From assembly GCF_002236105.1 (NCBI RefSeq), contig NZ_NIWU01000005.1, forward strand, positions 248,001 through 312,000: a stretch of 64,000 nucleotides of DNA, written 5' to 3'. Shown in pieces: positions 16,312 through 24,842 of the stretch. Position 1 is the first letter of the stretch; every line of letters starts with the position of its first letter. The notes under the pieces were generated by a model. It searched no databases. It was not told the DNA's origin and worked only from the letters and a program-made list of their open reading frames with translations. A program made the translations under genes and the position numbers. This DNA comes from Pseudomonas umsongensis (GTDB lineage Bacteria; Pseudomonadota; Gammaproteobacteria; Pseudomonadales; Pseudomonadaceae).

Positions 16312-17399
16312 TCCAGGATGAACAGGTCCCCTTCCACATCCGAATCGCCGTGTTTACGACTCTGCGCCGCAGAGTCGTAGACGATCATCAGAACCTCCCC
16401 AGGCTGCCCGCCCGATTCAAACAGACACATGCCTTCAGCGTGATCGTTGCCTTGCCCGAAAGGCACCTCCAGCACCTTCTCCAATTGATCGGCGAAAACC
16501 ACGTTTTGCTCGTCAGACGCGAAACCGCCGCCCCAGCGCAAGACCGTTACCGGACCGTCCAGCTCCATCGTGGGGCCCGCCAGGATCAGCAGATCGTCAC
16601 CGCGGGTGCACAGGTCACGCAAGCCCAGGCCATTGAGCGCGAAGAAGTGCTTGCGGTAGCGGCACCCATCCGGACCGATCTTCTTTAGCACCAGGGTGTC
16701 AGACGAAGCGTCGTTCAGCTCGGGTTCGATCTCCAACAACACGGCCCAGCCGCGTAGCACCGGCCCACGCAGCCCCAGCAGGAGACGCGAGCCGATCATC
16801 ACCATCCCTTCGATATCGAAGCCGTTGTCCTTACCCGGGATACGCAGGAAGTCGCGTAGCTGAGGATCTTCAGCAATAGCCGCGGTCAGGTCGTTACCGA
16901 CTTCGTTGCCCCGCAGCTGCGCCGCTGTACGTCCATCGGCATCCACTTTCCTGGCGAGTACATAGCTGTCGTCCTGCTGCACGACAGGGATGCGGGCCAG
17001 CAGAAAACGATTGCCATGCGCCTCTACCGTCGACAGGCGCTTGATATTCTTCTGTGCAGAAGTGCCGGCCTTGCACTTCTTGCGCTTCAGGCTATGAGAG
17101 CCCACCACCCAGAGGTAACCACTGTCAGGAACATAGGCCAAGCCCTCGATATCGATCTCGGCGTCTTGTTTCGGTAGGGGCAGATCCAGATAGTCCAGGA
17201 GCGGAAACGAATGGTGCTCGTCGCACCTTACAACACCGTCGGGCGCAGCATCCTGGATTTTCAGGCGTTCCAGGCTCGTGGTTTCGTCGTTCGCAACCCA
17301 GAGTGTGTCGTCAATCTGCTGAACGACAGAAAGGCCATCGCGCAACGACGCAAGCTCCGGATCAAAGCTCAACAGCGCAAAATTGCTTCGGCGGCTCAT
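16308..17399 (-). CDS. DUF3616 domain-containing protein
   Basis: The 363-residue protein fits the DUF3616 family: repeated propeller-like blocks such as FDIEGMVMIGSRLLLGLRGPVLRGWAVLLEIE and DIEGLAYVPDSGYLWVVGSHS, ending HAEGMCLFESGG...VEGDLFILD. The function is unknown; the repeats suggest a beta-propeller with an esterase-like phytase look. There is no clear signal peptide. I place the start at 17399, where AGGAGA precedes the ATG; upstream codons lack family similarity. Confidence 0.75.
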   Translation of the reverse strand: MSRRSNFALLSFDPELASLRDGLSVVQQIDDTLWVANDETTSLERLKIQDAAPDGVVRCDEHHSFPLLDYLDLPLPKQDAEIDIEGLAYVPDSGYLWVVGSHSLKRKKCKAGTSAQKNIKRLSTVEAHGNRFLLARIPVVQQDDSYVLARKVDADGRTAAQLRGNEVGNDLTAAIAEDPQLRDFLRIPGKDNGFDIEGMVMIGSRLLLGLRGPVLRGWAVLLEIEPELNDASSDTLVLKKIGPDGCRYRKHFFALNGLGLRDLCTRGDDLLILAGPTMELDGPVTVLRWGGGFASDEQNVVFADQLEKVLEVPFGQGNDHAEGMCLFESGGQPGEVLMIVYDSAAQSRKHGDSDVEGDLFILD

Positions 17400-17751
17400 G
17401 AGCGGTCTCCTGTCTTTATGGCGCGGCGGCCGGTTATTTAGAACCGGATTCTGCGCGTGTTCTTCATCCAGTGCATGCACTCGTCCCTTCCGACCTGAAC
17501 GCTGGTGTTGGCCTGGGTCCCTTCTCTGCAGCGACTGCGCACCGCGGATTAGTTCCATCCAAAACAAAAATAGCCGACGAACGGTAAAACCCGTAGGCAC
17601 AAAGCCTGCACCAAACACCTTGACGAGCATTTGACGTCAATCTACCGCCATACGGATTTTCCTAATCAGCAGGCCCAATTGATACAGCTCAATAGCGTCG
17701 GTTCGAGTGCAACTGTGGCCGCAACATTCCCCCGCATACAGGATTATTGAC
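17400..17751. other. Intergenic region between DUF3616 and alginate lyase genes
   Basis: This 352-base divergent gap holds no convincing gene. It contains a small hairpin (CCGGTT/AACCGG, about 17430-17447) and a TTGACGTCAA palindrome near 17630. It should contain the promoters of both flanking genes, but none can be placed with confidence. Confidence 0.5.
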
Positions 17752-18432
17752 ATGATCGATCTCGCCACCTGGAATTTAAGCATCCCTGAAGGCAGCCCAC
17801 CGGCCACAATAGAAACACCTCGATTGGCGCAAGGCTTCAAGGACCAGTATTTCAGCTCCGAAGCCGCTACGCTTTCCTTCTGGGCACCTGTGACCGGTTC
17901 CAGGACGGCCAACGCTATTTATCCGCGCAGCGAGTTGCGGGAAACCTATAGTGATGGAACGCTGCGCAACTGGCAGTACTCAGCGGCGGATAACATCCTG
18001 CGGGCGAGCCTGACAGTCAATCAGGTCCCCAGCACCGGCAAGATCGTGATTGGACAGATTCACAACAAGGACAGCAACAAACCCATGGTGAAGCTGGAAT
18101 ACCAATACAAAACGTCGGCTTCGACGGGGAACATTGTCGCCAAGGTACGCATGCACCCCGACGATGAAGAGGGCCGGGTCATTAACATTGCGACGGGTGT
18201 GCCACTCGACCGCGACTTTTCCTACCAGATCCACCTCAGCCCGAAGGGCGCACTGGGCATCAGCGCAGCAGGAAACAACTGGAGAACCACCATCGACCCG
18301 AGCTGGAAGACTAAACCACTCTATTTCAAAGCAGGGGCGTATGTGCAGGACAACACCGGCTATCCCACCGAGGGCGCAAGAGTGACGTTCAGGATGCTGG
18401 AGATCCAACACAACATTAAGTCGCCTCTCTAG
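17752..18432 (+). CDS. Polysaccharide lyase family 7 alginate lyase (PA1167-like)
   Basis: The 226-residue protein carries the three PL7 signatures: RSELRE near residue 63, QIH near residue 105, and YFKAGAYVQ near 198. These hold the catalytic arginine, histidine and tyrosine for beta-elimination of alginate. The opening MIDLATWNLSIPEGSPP resembles P. aeruginosa PA1167. No signal peptide is seen, so export would need another route, or it acts on oligo-alginate inside the cell. The ATG at 17752 has AGGA upstream. It is monocistronic. Confidence 0.88.
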   Translation: MIDLATWNLSIPEGSPPATIETPRLAQGFKDQYFSSEAATLSFWAPVTGSRTANAIYPRSELRETYSDGTLRNWQYSAADNILRASLTVNQVPSTGKIVIGQIHNKDSNKPMVKLEYQYKTSASTGNIVAKVRMHPDDEEGRVINIATGVPLDRDFSYQIHLSPKGALGISAAGNNWRTTIDPSWKTKPLYFKAGAYVQDNTGYPTEGARVTFRMLEIQHNIKSPL

Positions 18433-18572
18433 GTCACTATCGTTGGCATGCCGATCCGAAGGGTGAAGACTCAAGTGGACTTCCCCGTCGATCGGCTACC
18501 AAGTGATCGCTGTCTGAAACTCAACAACGCGGGCGGCAGGTGCCCTTGTTTGCTTATCGAAGAATAAACGAA

Positions 18573-18980
18573 TTACTGCGAAGACCCGCCAGCCGCCAAC
18601 TCTTTGAGTTTGATCTCGGCCAATGGATGTCCGGCCTTGGCCGCCATTGCCCAGAACCGCGCCGCTTCCGCCGGATCCGGCGCCTTGCTCGGGCTGCCAG
18701 CCAGGCTGATCACACCCACTTGGTAGGCGGCCTTGCCATCACCGGCCAGTGCGGCCATGCGCAACAGCCGAATACCCTCTTCCCGCGCGCCCAGGCCGAC
18801 GCCACGAAAGGTCAGGATGTGCCCGTAGAAACTCTGCGCGCCGACATCGCCCAGGTTGGCCATGCGTGAGAATTGACCCTCCATCCAGCGCCAGCCGCGA
18901 GGCTGGCGCACGAACCATGGCCAGTGAAACAACCGGCGGGCCAGCCAGTAGCCGGCCCGCGCCTTGAGCTTCAGGAACAC
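18573..18980 (-). CDS. Small Sel1-repeat (tetratricopeptide-like) protein
   Basis: The 135-residue protein has two Sel1-like helical repeats (GDVGAQSFYGHILTFRG...REEGIRLLRMAALAGDGKAAYQVGVISLAGSP...AEAARFWAMAAKAGHPLAEIKLKEL). Such repeats bind proteins. The N-terminus is basic and aromatic without a clear signal peptide. Translation starts at a GTG immediately after the TGA of the preceding gene, so the two are coupled. The role is unknown. Confidence 0.75.
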   Translation of the reverse strand: MFLKLKARAGYWLARRLFHWPWFVRQPRGWRWMEGQFSRMANLGDVGAQSFYGHILTFRGVGLGAREEGIRLLRMAALAGDGKAAYQVGVISLAGSPSKAPDPAEAARFWAMAAKAGHPLAEIKLKELAAGGSSQ

Positions 18981-19352
18981 TCAGGCTTCCGCCGATTCGG
19001 GGTACTCGTATTCGAATACGCGAACCACTTCCGAGGCATGCCATGAGGCAGCGGCGACGCCGTCGGACGGGCCGGTGAAGCGCCCCAAGCGCTCGACGCA
19101 TTCGAAGAACCCGGTACGCGGTAAGCGACTGGCACCCTGGCTGATCACCAGGGAACTGCGCAGCGGCTGTTCGGCCTTGGCATCCAATGCGGCCAGATGT
19201 TCAAGTGCGGCGGTCAGGGTTTGCATGGCGGGCGTAGGAAGCTGCAATCGCTCCAGCAATGCCCGGTAGGTCAGGAGGTGACGCTGTCGGCGCGCCTGAT
19301 CCAGCTCGCCCAGCAATCCATCCCAGTGTTGACGACTGATGCGTACGCTCAC
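18981..19352 (-). CDS. Conserved hypothetical protein, middle gene of a three-gene operon
   Basis: The 123-residue soluble protein is not one I can assign. It is helical at the N-terminus and ends in an acidic tail (VFEYEYPESAEA). Its GTG start overlaps the TGA of the upstream XRE-type gene (GTGA), and its own stop abuts the Sel1-protein start. The packing implies one transcript and possibly one complex. A toxin-antitoxin role was considered because of the XRE partner, but nothing in the sequence supports it. Confidence 0.65.
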   Translation of the reverse strand: MSVRISRQHWDGLLGELDQARRQRHLLTYRALLERLQLPTPAMQTLTAALEHLAALDAKAEQPLRSSLVISQGASRLPRTGFFECVERLGRFTGPSDGVAAASWHASEVVRVFEYEYPESAEA

Positions 19353-19690
19353 GATTCATCCCTCCACCCTGGCACCGTCAACTCCCAGGCCAGGCTGCGG
19401 CGAATCGCGGCGTCGGGCAGACGCTCGCCACTTTCGATCATGGCCAGGTAAGACGGGCTGATGCCTACCGTGCGGGCGAGCGCCTCGATGGCGATGCCCT
19501 TCCCTTCGCGCAAACTGCGTAATTGATCCAGACCCGGAAGAATGGTGTCTGGCGTTGTCGCGAGCGGCGTCGGGGCCGCACGTGACGGTGCTTCGTTGAT
19601 GCCTGCTGCTTTCAGTAGAGCCTGATACTGAGCCCACGGCAGAACCGCGTATTCGGGCTCGCCTTCGCGTGTAATTATCTGAATATCCAT
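19349..19690 (-). CDS. XRE-family helix-turn-helix regulator
   Basis: A 113-residue protein with an N-terminal strand-rich stretch (MDIQIITREGEPEYAVLPWAQYQALLKAAG) reminiscent of YefM/Phd-type antitoxins, and a C-terminal XRE HTH (LDQLRSLREGKGIAIEALARTVGISPSYLAMIESGERLPDAAI). It is the first gene of the 19690-18573 operon and probably controls it. The ATG at 19690 is chosen over an upstream start because of a GGGG element at normal distance and the family-like beginning. Confidence 0.8.
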   Translation of the reverse strand: MDIQIITREGEPEYAVLPWAQYQALLKAAGINEAPSRAAPTPLATTPDTILPGLDQLRSLREGKGIAIEALARTVGISPSYLAMIESGERLPDAAIRRSLAWELTVPGWRDES

Positions 19691-19804
19691 GATTACCCCG
19701 TAGGACAACAACACTTAGCGAGTCGGCACTTTTCCCTAGAAGTGTAATCCTAACAGCGGCCAAGGTCGCGGGGGCTATCTATATGAAGCACAGACGGGAT
19801 CGAA

Positions 19805-20260
19805 TCAGGTTTTTTTCGGTTTCTGCAGCTTGAGTTGTTCAGGGGTGTCGGGCAATCGCTCGACCACCGCGAGCTTTTCCGGGACTTGGCGTTTGCGCCA
19901 GGCGCGGAAGGCGTTGAGTTCATCGTCGAGAACTTTCATCAGCCAGGCCAACACGGCGATGTCATCGATCATGCCGAACAGCGGTAGAAAATCCGGAATG
20001 GCATCGACCGGACTGAGGAAATACATCAGGCCGGCGACCACCGATATCAGCGCCTTGGGACTGATGGCCCGGTATTCGCCACGCCAGTACGCCAGGCACA
20101 ACGCCTGTAACAGGCGCAGATCATCCTTGAGCTTGCCCAACCGGTTACCCTGGCTGGCACTTTTGCTGGCCACCGCAAACAGTAAGGTCGGCAAGCGCCC
20201 ACGGGCGAGCAGGCGTCCGGCCAAGGGCAGGAAACGAGCAAAATTCCAGGGTGCTTTCAT
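19805..20260 (-). CDS. YkvA family (DUF1232) membrane protein
   Basis: The 151-residue protein contains the DUF1232 hallmark: one hydrophobic segment with YFLSPVDAIPDFLPLFGMIDDIAVLAWLM, around residues 75-110. A basic amphipathic N-terminus precedes it. The function of the family is unknown. The ATG at 20260 has GGAGG directly upstream; an upstream start would read through the DnaA-box palindrome. It is monocistronic. Confidence 0.85.
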   Translation of the reverse strand: MKAPWNFARFLPLAGRLLARGRLPTLLFAVASKSASQGNRLGKLKDDLRLLQALCLAYWRGEYRAISPKALISVVAGLMYFLSPVDAIPDFLPLFGMIDDIAVLAWLMKVLDDELNAFRAWRKRQVPEKLAVVERLPDTPEQLKLQKPKKT

Positions 20261-20522
20261 GATGCCTCCGGCAGAAATGTTATCCACACAAATTGTGGAT
20301 AACCTTGTGAACAGAGCCACTTTTCATGGCTGAAAGGCCCGCTGCATAAGGGCTGCACTTAGATCGGGCGTTTTTTACCCATCTAAAAAAACCTAATATT
20401 TCATTGACTTGGAGGTCTGCCGAAGGTTAGGCACGGCCCCCACACTGACTATGACTTCAGTGTACGGCAACTGTTCGCTTTGTTTACCTGTGTACAGGTT
20501 CGTGCAATCAACGCCAGATGCA
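20261..20522. other. Intergenic region with a DnaA-box pair
   Basis: The 308-base gap between the YkvA gene and the FKBP gene has no gene. It contains the DnaA-box palindrome (20279-20303), a short palindrome ACCTGTGTACAGGT near 20486, and the FKBP terminator at its right end. Confidence 0.5.
20279..20303. other. Inverted pair of DnaA boxes
   Basis: GTTATCCACA (20279-20288) and TGTGGATAAC (20294-20303) form a perfect inverted repeat around a five-base spacer. Each arm holds the strict DnaA box TTATCCACA. It lies upstream of the YkvA gene, next to its ribosome site. Nothing else here resembles oriC. Confidence 0.6.
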
Positions 20523-20550
20523 ACAACGCCCCGCATTAGCGAGGCGTTGT
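20523..20550 (-). terminator. Terminator of the FKBP gene
   Basis: ACAACGCC (20523-20530) pairs with GGCGTTGT (20543-20550), 19 bases beyond the stop codon of the minus-strand gene. The T-tract in that direction is short. Confidence 0.6.
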
Positions 20551-20568
20551 CGTTAAAGCAGACGCGAA

Positions 20569-21282
20569 TTACTTGGCAGCGTCTTCTTTTGCTGGATCCT
20601 TGATTCCCAGCAGTTCCAGGTCGAACACCAGCACCGAGTTGGCCGGGATCGCCGGGCTTGGGCTTTGCGCGCCGTAAGCCAGTTCGCTAGGAATATACAG
20701 CTTGTACTTCTCGCCTACGTGCATCAGTTGCAGGCCTTCGACCCAACCCGGGATCACACCGCTAACCGGCAAATCGATCGGGCTGCCGCGCTCGACGGAG
20801 CTGTCGAAAACGGTGCCATTGGTCAGCTTGCCGGTGTAGTGGACGGTCACTACGTCAGTCGGCTTTGGCTGGGCGCCATCGGCTTTCTTTTCCACTTCAT
20901 ATTGCAGGCCCGAAGCGGTAGTCACGACGCCAGCTTTCTTGGCGTTTTCTTCGAGGAATTTCTTGCCGGCAGCTGCCGACTCTTCACTCATCTTGGCCAT
21001 ACGCTCTTCAGCACGCTTTTGCAGCGCGGCGAAGGCTTCTACCAATTCTTCATCCTTGAGTTTCTGTTCTTTCTTGCCGACCGCATCTTCAATGCCCTGG
21101 GCAACGGCTTTGGAGTCCAGATCATCCATGCCTTCCTGAGCCAGGCTCTTGCCCATGTTCAGGCCAATTCCGTAGGAAGCTTTTTGCGCCGGGGTTTTCA
21201 GCTCTACGCTGGTTTGCGAATCGCAACCCGCAAGTACCAGGCTAACCAGGGCCACCGCCGCCGCCAACCGATGCTGTTTCAT
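20569..21282 (-). CDS. FKBP-type peptidyl-prolyl isomerase, lipoprotein (FkpA/Mip-like)
   Basis: The 237-residue envelope chaperone has a lipoprotein signal (VSLVLAGC, lipobox cysteine at residue 20), an N-terminal dimerisation domain with the KASYGIGLNMGKSLA motif, a long charged linker helix, and a C-terminal FKBP domain (VTVHYTGKLTNGTVFDSS...VIPGWVEGLQLMHVGEKYKLYIPSELAYG). It would speed proline isomerisation during folding of periplasmic or outer-membrane proteins. AAGGAAA precedes the ATG. It is monocistronic with a terminator. Confidence 0.93.
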   Translation of the reverse strand: MKQHRLAAAVALVSLVLAGCDSQTSVELKTPAQKASYGIGLNMGKSLAQEGMDDLDSKAVAQGIEDAVGKKEQKLKDEELVEAFAALQKRAEERMAKMSEESAAAGKKFLEENAKKAGVVTTASGLQYEVEKKADGAQPKPTDVVTVHYTGKLTNGTVFDSSVERGSPIDLPVSGVIPGWVEGLQLMHVGEKYKLYIPSELAYGAQSPSPAIPANSVLVFDLELLGIKDPAKEDAAK

Positions 21283-21537
21283 GCTATTTCCTTGTTCATG
21301 CGCCTAAAGGGCAATCGAGTAAAGTCGCGAGCTTATCAGGCGGCCACGACCAATGGCTACCGGCATGAGAGCCACAAACTGGCGATAAGTTCAGGTGTTT
21401 AAACGCATTTCACCATGCTGATGATGAAACTTCCGTCATCTTGCACTCAGGGAGGCTGAACATCTGGCGTAATGGCCCCTTGCCGCATCCCTGGCCCTAA
21501 GGCATAACGGTAGCAATAATAGACAAGGATGGTCCAC

Positions 21538-23346
21538 GTGCGCCTTTTGCTCCGCTTACTGGCTCTTTTTGTTGCTTTGGTGGTCCTCGCCCTGGCCGTG
21601 GTCCTGTACTACGTCGCCAACCCGAAACTGCCGCGCCACGCGGCCGCGCAACAGGTGCATTACCTGGAGCAATGGAACGCCGAAGACCGCCAGCGTTACT
21701 ATTTCACGCCCCAGGGCACTCAGGTAAAGGGCTTGCACTACGACTGGTTCACCGCCCTGGAACTGCCCTTTTCACAACAACGATTCGCCGCGCCGGAGTA
21801 CCTCGCGCGCTTCGGTTTCCTGATCGACCCCGAGCAGAAACCCACGCCGAACAACCCCGGCAACCTGCCCGTGGGCTTCGCACGGCATCAGAATCCCGGC
21901 AGCGCGGATACATTTCTGGATATTACCTGCGCCGCCTGTCACACCGGTGAACTGCGCTTGAACGGGCAAGCCGTGCGCATTGACGGCGGCTCTGCGCAGC
22001 ATGTGTTGCCCTCCAGCGTACCCACCTTGCAGGGTGGCAGCTTTGGCCAGGCGCTGGTCGCGAGCCTGGCTTCCACTTACTACAACCCCTGGAAGTTCGA
22101 ACGTTTCGCCCGCAACGTCCTTGGACCGGACTACGAGGCCGGGCACCAGGCACTGCGCGAGGCATTCAAGGGTTCCCTGGATACTTTCCTGAAGGTGGCC
22201 TGGAACGATACTCACCGCGGGCTCTACCCCACCGAAGAAGGTCCCGGGCGTACCGACGCGTTCGGGCGCATTGCCAACGCCAGCTTCGGCGACGCAATTT
22301 CCCCCGCCAATTACCGCGTGGCCAATGCCCCCGTCGACTACCCACAGTTGTGGGACATGTGGACCTTCGACTGGGTGCAGTGGAATGGCTCGGCGCAGCA
22401 GCCCATGGCGCGCAATATCGGTGAAGCCCTGGGAGTAGGCGCTACGCTGAGCTTTTTCGATGCCGAAGGGCAGCCCCTCAAGGACGACAATCGATACCCG
22501 TCCAGCGTCCGGGTGCGGGATCTGCACCTGATCGAACAAACCTTGCAACGACTCAAGCCGCCGGCCTGGCCGGAAGAATGGTTGGGCGCGGTGGACAAGC
22601 CGCTGGCCGCCAAAGGTCGCGCGTTGTTCGCAGAGAACTGCGCCGGTTGCCACGTACCGCGCGTCAGCATCAGCGAAGGGCGCCCGGTGCAACAGTTGAA
22701 AATGCTGCCCGTGGAGGTAATCGGCACCGACCCGGGCGCCGCCAACAATATCGCCGATCACCGCTTCGACCTGACGGCCTTGCAGTGGGACCCGGCCGAG
22801 TTGGCGCGCCTGGACGTACAACTGCATCCAGCCCCCACCGAACCTCTGGACCTGAGCCAGCTGTCGGTGGCCAAGGGGCTGGCGTATGTCACGGCATTCG
22901 TCGGCAACCGCGCCTATCGCGAGGCCGCCGTCACGCCGGCCGAGCGCGCGGACATGGATGGCTTCGGCCTGCCGATCGGCGTCCAGGAACTGCGCGCCTA
23001 CAAGGCCCGGCCCCTGCCGGGTGTATGGGCGACGCCGCCGTTCCTGCACAACGGTTCGGTGCCGAGCATTTATCAATTGCTTTCGCCCCAGGACGAACGC
23101 GCCACCACCTTCTACAAAGGCACCTTCGAGTACGACCCGCGGCATTTGGGCTATCGCACCGAAGCCTTTAGCAATGGCTTTGTGTTCGACACGCGCATAA
23201 CCGGCAATCACAACAGCGGGCACGAGTTCCGCGCCGGCAAGCGTGGCAACGGCGTGATCGGACGCTTGCTGCAACCCGAAGAGCGCTGGGCGTTGTTGGA
23301 GTATTTGAAAGTGCTGGGCGGCCCTCTGGAGGCGCAACTGCCATGA
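21538..23346 (+). CDS. Diheme cytochrome c peroxidase-like protein (RoxA-like)
   Basis: A large exported protein of about 602 residues with one N-terminal membrane anchor and two c-type heme sites, CAACH near residue 131 and CAGCH near 368. Its length and spacing resemble the RoxA/diheme-peroxidase group rather than short CcpA enzymes. The active-site chemistry (peroxide reduction or oxidative cleavage of a polymer) cannot be decided from sequence. I prefer the GTG at 21538, preceded by AAGGATGG at good spacing; an ATG at 21529 is the alternative. Its TGA overlaps the ATG of the catalase-like gene, so the two form an operon. Confidence 0.85.
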   Translation: MRLLLRLLALFVALVVLALAVVLYYVANPKLPRHAAAQQVHYLEQWNAEDRQRYYFTPQGTQVKGLHYDWFTALELPFSQQRFAAPEYLARFGFLIDPEQKPTPNNPGNLPVGFARHQNPGSADTFLDITCAACHTGELRLNGQAVRIDGGSAQHVLPSSVPTLQGGSFGQALVASLASTYYNPWKFERFARNVLGPDYEAGHQALREAFKGSLDTFLKVAWNDTHRGLYPTEEGPGRTDAFGRIANASFGDAISPANYRVANAPVDYPQLWDMWTFDWVQWNGSAQQPMARNIGEALGVGATLSFFDAEGQPLKDDNRYPSSVRVRDLHLIEQTLQRLKPPAWPEEWLGAVDKPLAAKGRALFAENCAGCHVPRVSISEGRPVQQLKMLPVEVIGTDPGAANNIADHRFDLTALQWDPAELARLDVQLHPAPTEPLDLSQLSVAKGLAYVTAFVGNRAYREAAVTPAERADMDGFGLPIGVQELRAYKARPLPGVWATPPFLHNGSVPSIYQLLSPQDERATTFYKGTFEYDPRHLGYRTEAFSNGFVFDTRITGNHNSGHEFRAGKRGNGVIGRLLQPEERWALLEYLKVLGGPLEAQLP

Positions 23347-24476
23347 AACGACTCTGGATGCGCCTGGGCGCCTTTCTCGGCAAGGCCCTGCTCTGTTTGC
23401 TGGTCCTGGGGTTACTCGGCTGGGCATTGGCCACGGCATGGTTCGCCTGGCAGCACCGTGGACCGGTATCTACGCAAGAGCTGATCCCCAACGGTGAAGC
23501 CGCAATGACCCAGGACATCATCCAGACGGCGGTGCGTATCGTCGACCAGCACCGTGAAAGCACACGCTACCTGCGCGATGCCCACGCCAAGGCTCACGGC
23601 TGCTTTAAGGCCGAAGTGCAGGTGTTATCGGAACTGGCGGCAGAACTGCGTCAGGGTGTGTTCAGCGAGCCAGGCAAAACCTGGCAGGCGACCCTGCGCC
23701 TGTCCAACGGCAACGCCTACCCTCAATTCGACAGCATCCGCGATGCCCGGGGCATGGCGATCAAGCTGCACGATGTGCCCGGCAAACAGCTGCTTGACGA
23801 TCAACCGGGTCGAGGTGAACAGGACTTCGTGATGTTCAGCCATCCGAACTTCTTTGTCAGCGATGTCGCCGAGTATCGTCAGAATGTGGCTGCCCAGGCG
23901 GATGGCAAAAAATTGCTGGCGTTCTTTCCGGGCTGGGACCCGCGCACCTGGCAGGTCCGCCATCTGATTATCGCCCTGGCGACACTCTCCCCCGCCCCGG
24001 AAAGCCCGACGCGCACCACTTACTTTTCGGTTTCGCCCTACAAGTTCGGTGAGGCCAATGCCAAGTTTCGGGTCGTGCCGGATCCTGGTAGCTGCCCGGC
24101 CTACACCTTGCCCGCGCAGAACCGTGAGTTACCGAATTTTCTGCGAAATGCGCTGTACCAGCAGTTATCGACCGATCGGATGCCCGCGTGTTTTGTCTTG
24201 CAGATACAGCGGCAGGACCCCGGCAAGTACATGCCGATCGAGGACACCAGTATTGAATGGCAAGAGAACGATGCGCCCTTCGAGACGGTGGCGCGGATCA
24301 CCCTGCCCGCCCAGGATTTCGACACCCCGGCACTGAACCTGCAATGCGATAACCAGTCGTTCAACCCTTGGTTCGGGCTTGAGGCGCACCGCCCCATCGG
24401 CGGGATCAACCGACTGCGCAAAGCCGTTTACGAAGCTGTGAGCGATTACCGTCATGCTCGTAATCAAGCTATGTAG
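23343..24476 (+). CDS. Catalase family protein (SrpA-like), membrane-anchored
   Basis: The 377-residue protein matches the heme-catalase-like SrpA family: LRLSNGNAYPQFDSIRDARGMAIKL, DFVMFSHPNFFVSDVAEY and a late FNPWFGLEAHRPIGGINRLRKAVY, where RxxxY resembles the heme-binding end. One N-terminal hydrophobic segment predicts an anchor with the domain in the periplasm. Translational coupling (ATGA) to the diheme cytochrome suggests a joint function in peroxide or lipid-peroxide handling. An inverted repeat follows immediately. Confidence 0.85.
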   Translation: MKRLWMRLGAFLGKALLCLLVLGLLGWALATAWFAWQHRGPVSTQELIPNGEAAMTQDIIQTAVRIVDQHRESTRYLRDAHAKAHGCFKAEVQVLSELAAELRQGVFSEPGKTWQATLRLSNGNAYPQFDSIRDARGMAIKLHDVPGKQLLDDQPGRGEQDFVMFSHPNFFVSDVAEYRQNVAAQADGKKLLAFFPGWDPRTWQVRHLIIALATLSPAPESPTRTTYFSVSPYKFGEANAKFRVVPDPGSCPAYTLPAQNRELPNFLRNALYQQLSTDRMPACFVLQIQRQDPGKYMPIEDTSIEWQENDAPFETVARITLPAQDFDTPALNLQCDNQSFNPWFGLEAHRPIGGINRLRKAVYEAVSDYRHARNQAM

Positions 24477-24479
24477 GAG

Positions 24480-24576
24480 TAGGAGCGAGCACGCTCGCGA
24501 AAAACTGGAGGGCACCACGGGGTGTCAGGTATCCCGCGTCATCGTTGACGTCCATCGCGAGCATGCTCGCTCCTAC
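24480..24576. repeat. REP-type inverted repeat doublet, family D
   Basis: TAGGAGCGAGCACGCTCGCG (from 24480) is answered by an inverted copy ending at 24575, with one centre change, around a spacer of about 54 bases. It follows the catalase-like gene. It shares the GCGAGC core with the doublet at 37364-37453. Confidence 0.8.
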
Positions 24577-24605
24577 AGTGAAGGAAAAGCCAAACGCCAG
24601 ACAGC

Positions 24606-24630
24606 AAAAAGCCCGCATTAAGCGGGCTTT
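24606..24630 (-). terminator. Terminator of the first tRNA-Val/Asp unit
   Basis: AAAAAGCCCGC pairs with GCGGGCTTT around ATTAA. In the minus direction it gives a GC-rich hairpin followed by a T-run, just beyond the tRNA-Asp gene. Confidence 0.75.
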
Positions 24631-24670
24631 CTGTGGTGACCTGGCGTTCAGTGTTCCAGGTTACCGAATA

Positions 24671-24747
24671 TGGCGCAGCGGACGGGACTCGAACCCGCGA
24701 CCCCCGGCGTGACAGGCCGGTATTCTAACCGACTGAACTACCGCTGC
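24671..24747 (-). tRNA. tRNA-Asp: tRNA-Asp(GTC), copy 1
   Basis: The 77-base gene reads on the minus strand with acceptor stem GCAGCGG/CCGCTGC, anticodon loop CTGTCAC giving GTC, TTCGAGTCC in the T-arm and an encoded CCA end. It lies 19 bases downstream of tRNA-Val and before a terminator, so both are one transcript. Confidence 0.97.
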
Positions 24748-24766
24748 GCGAAACGCTTGAAACGAA

Positions 24767-24842
24767 TGGTGGGTGATGACGGGATCGAACCGCCGACATT
24801 CTGCTTGTAAGGCAGACGCTCTCCCAGCTGAGCTAATCACCC
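24767..24842 (-). tRNA. tRNA-Val: tRNA-Val(TAC), copy 1
   Basis: The 76-base gene has acceptor stem GGGTGAT/ATCACCC, D-arm TAGCTCAGCTGGGAGAGC, anticodon loop CTTACAA giving TAC, TTCGATCCC in the T-arm and an encoded CCA. It is the first gene of the upstream-facing pair; a CATAAT element lies just ahead but no convincing -35. Confidence 0.97.

Noticed and set aside
18573..19690. XRE gene plus small partner considered as a toxin-antitoxin pair
   Set aside because: The partner protein has no toxin-like motif, base composition matches the host, and a third Sel1-repeat gene is coupled to it.
20486..20499. ACCTGTGTACAGGT considered as a LexA box
   Set aside because: A LexA site needs CTG and CAG separated by ten bases; here the gap is four.
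21772..23439. 555-codon open frame antisense to the diheme cytochrome
   Set aside because: The plus strand encodes a clear heme protein over the same bases; the antisense translation is low-complexity Arg/Gly/Ala/Val-rich.
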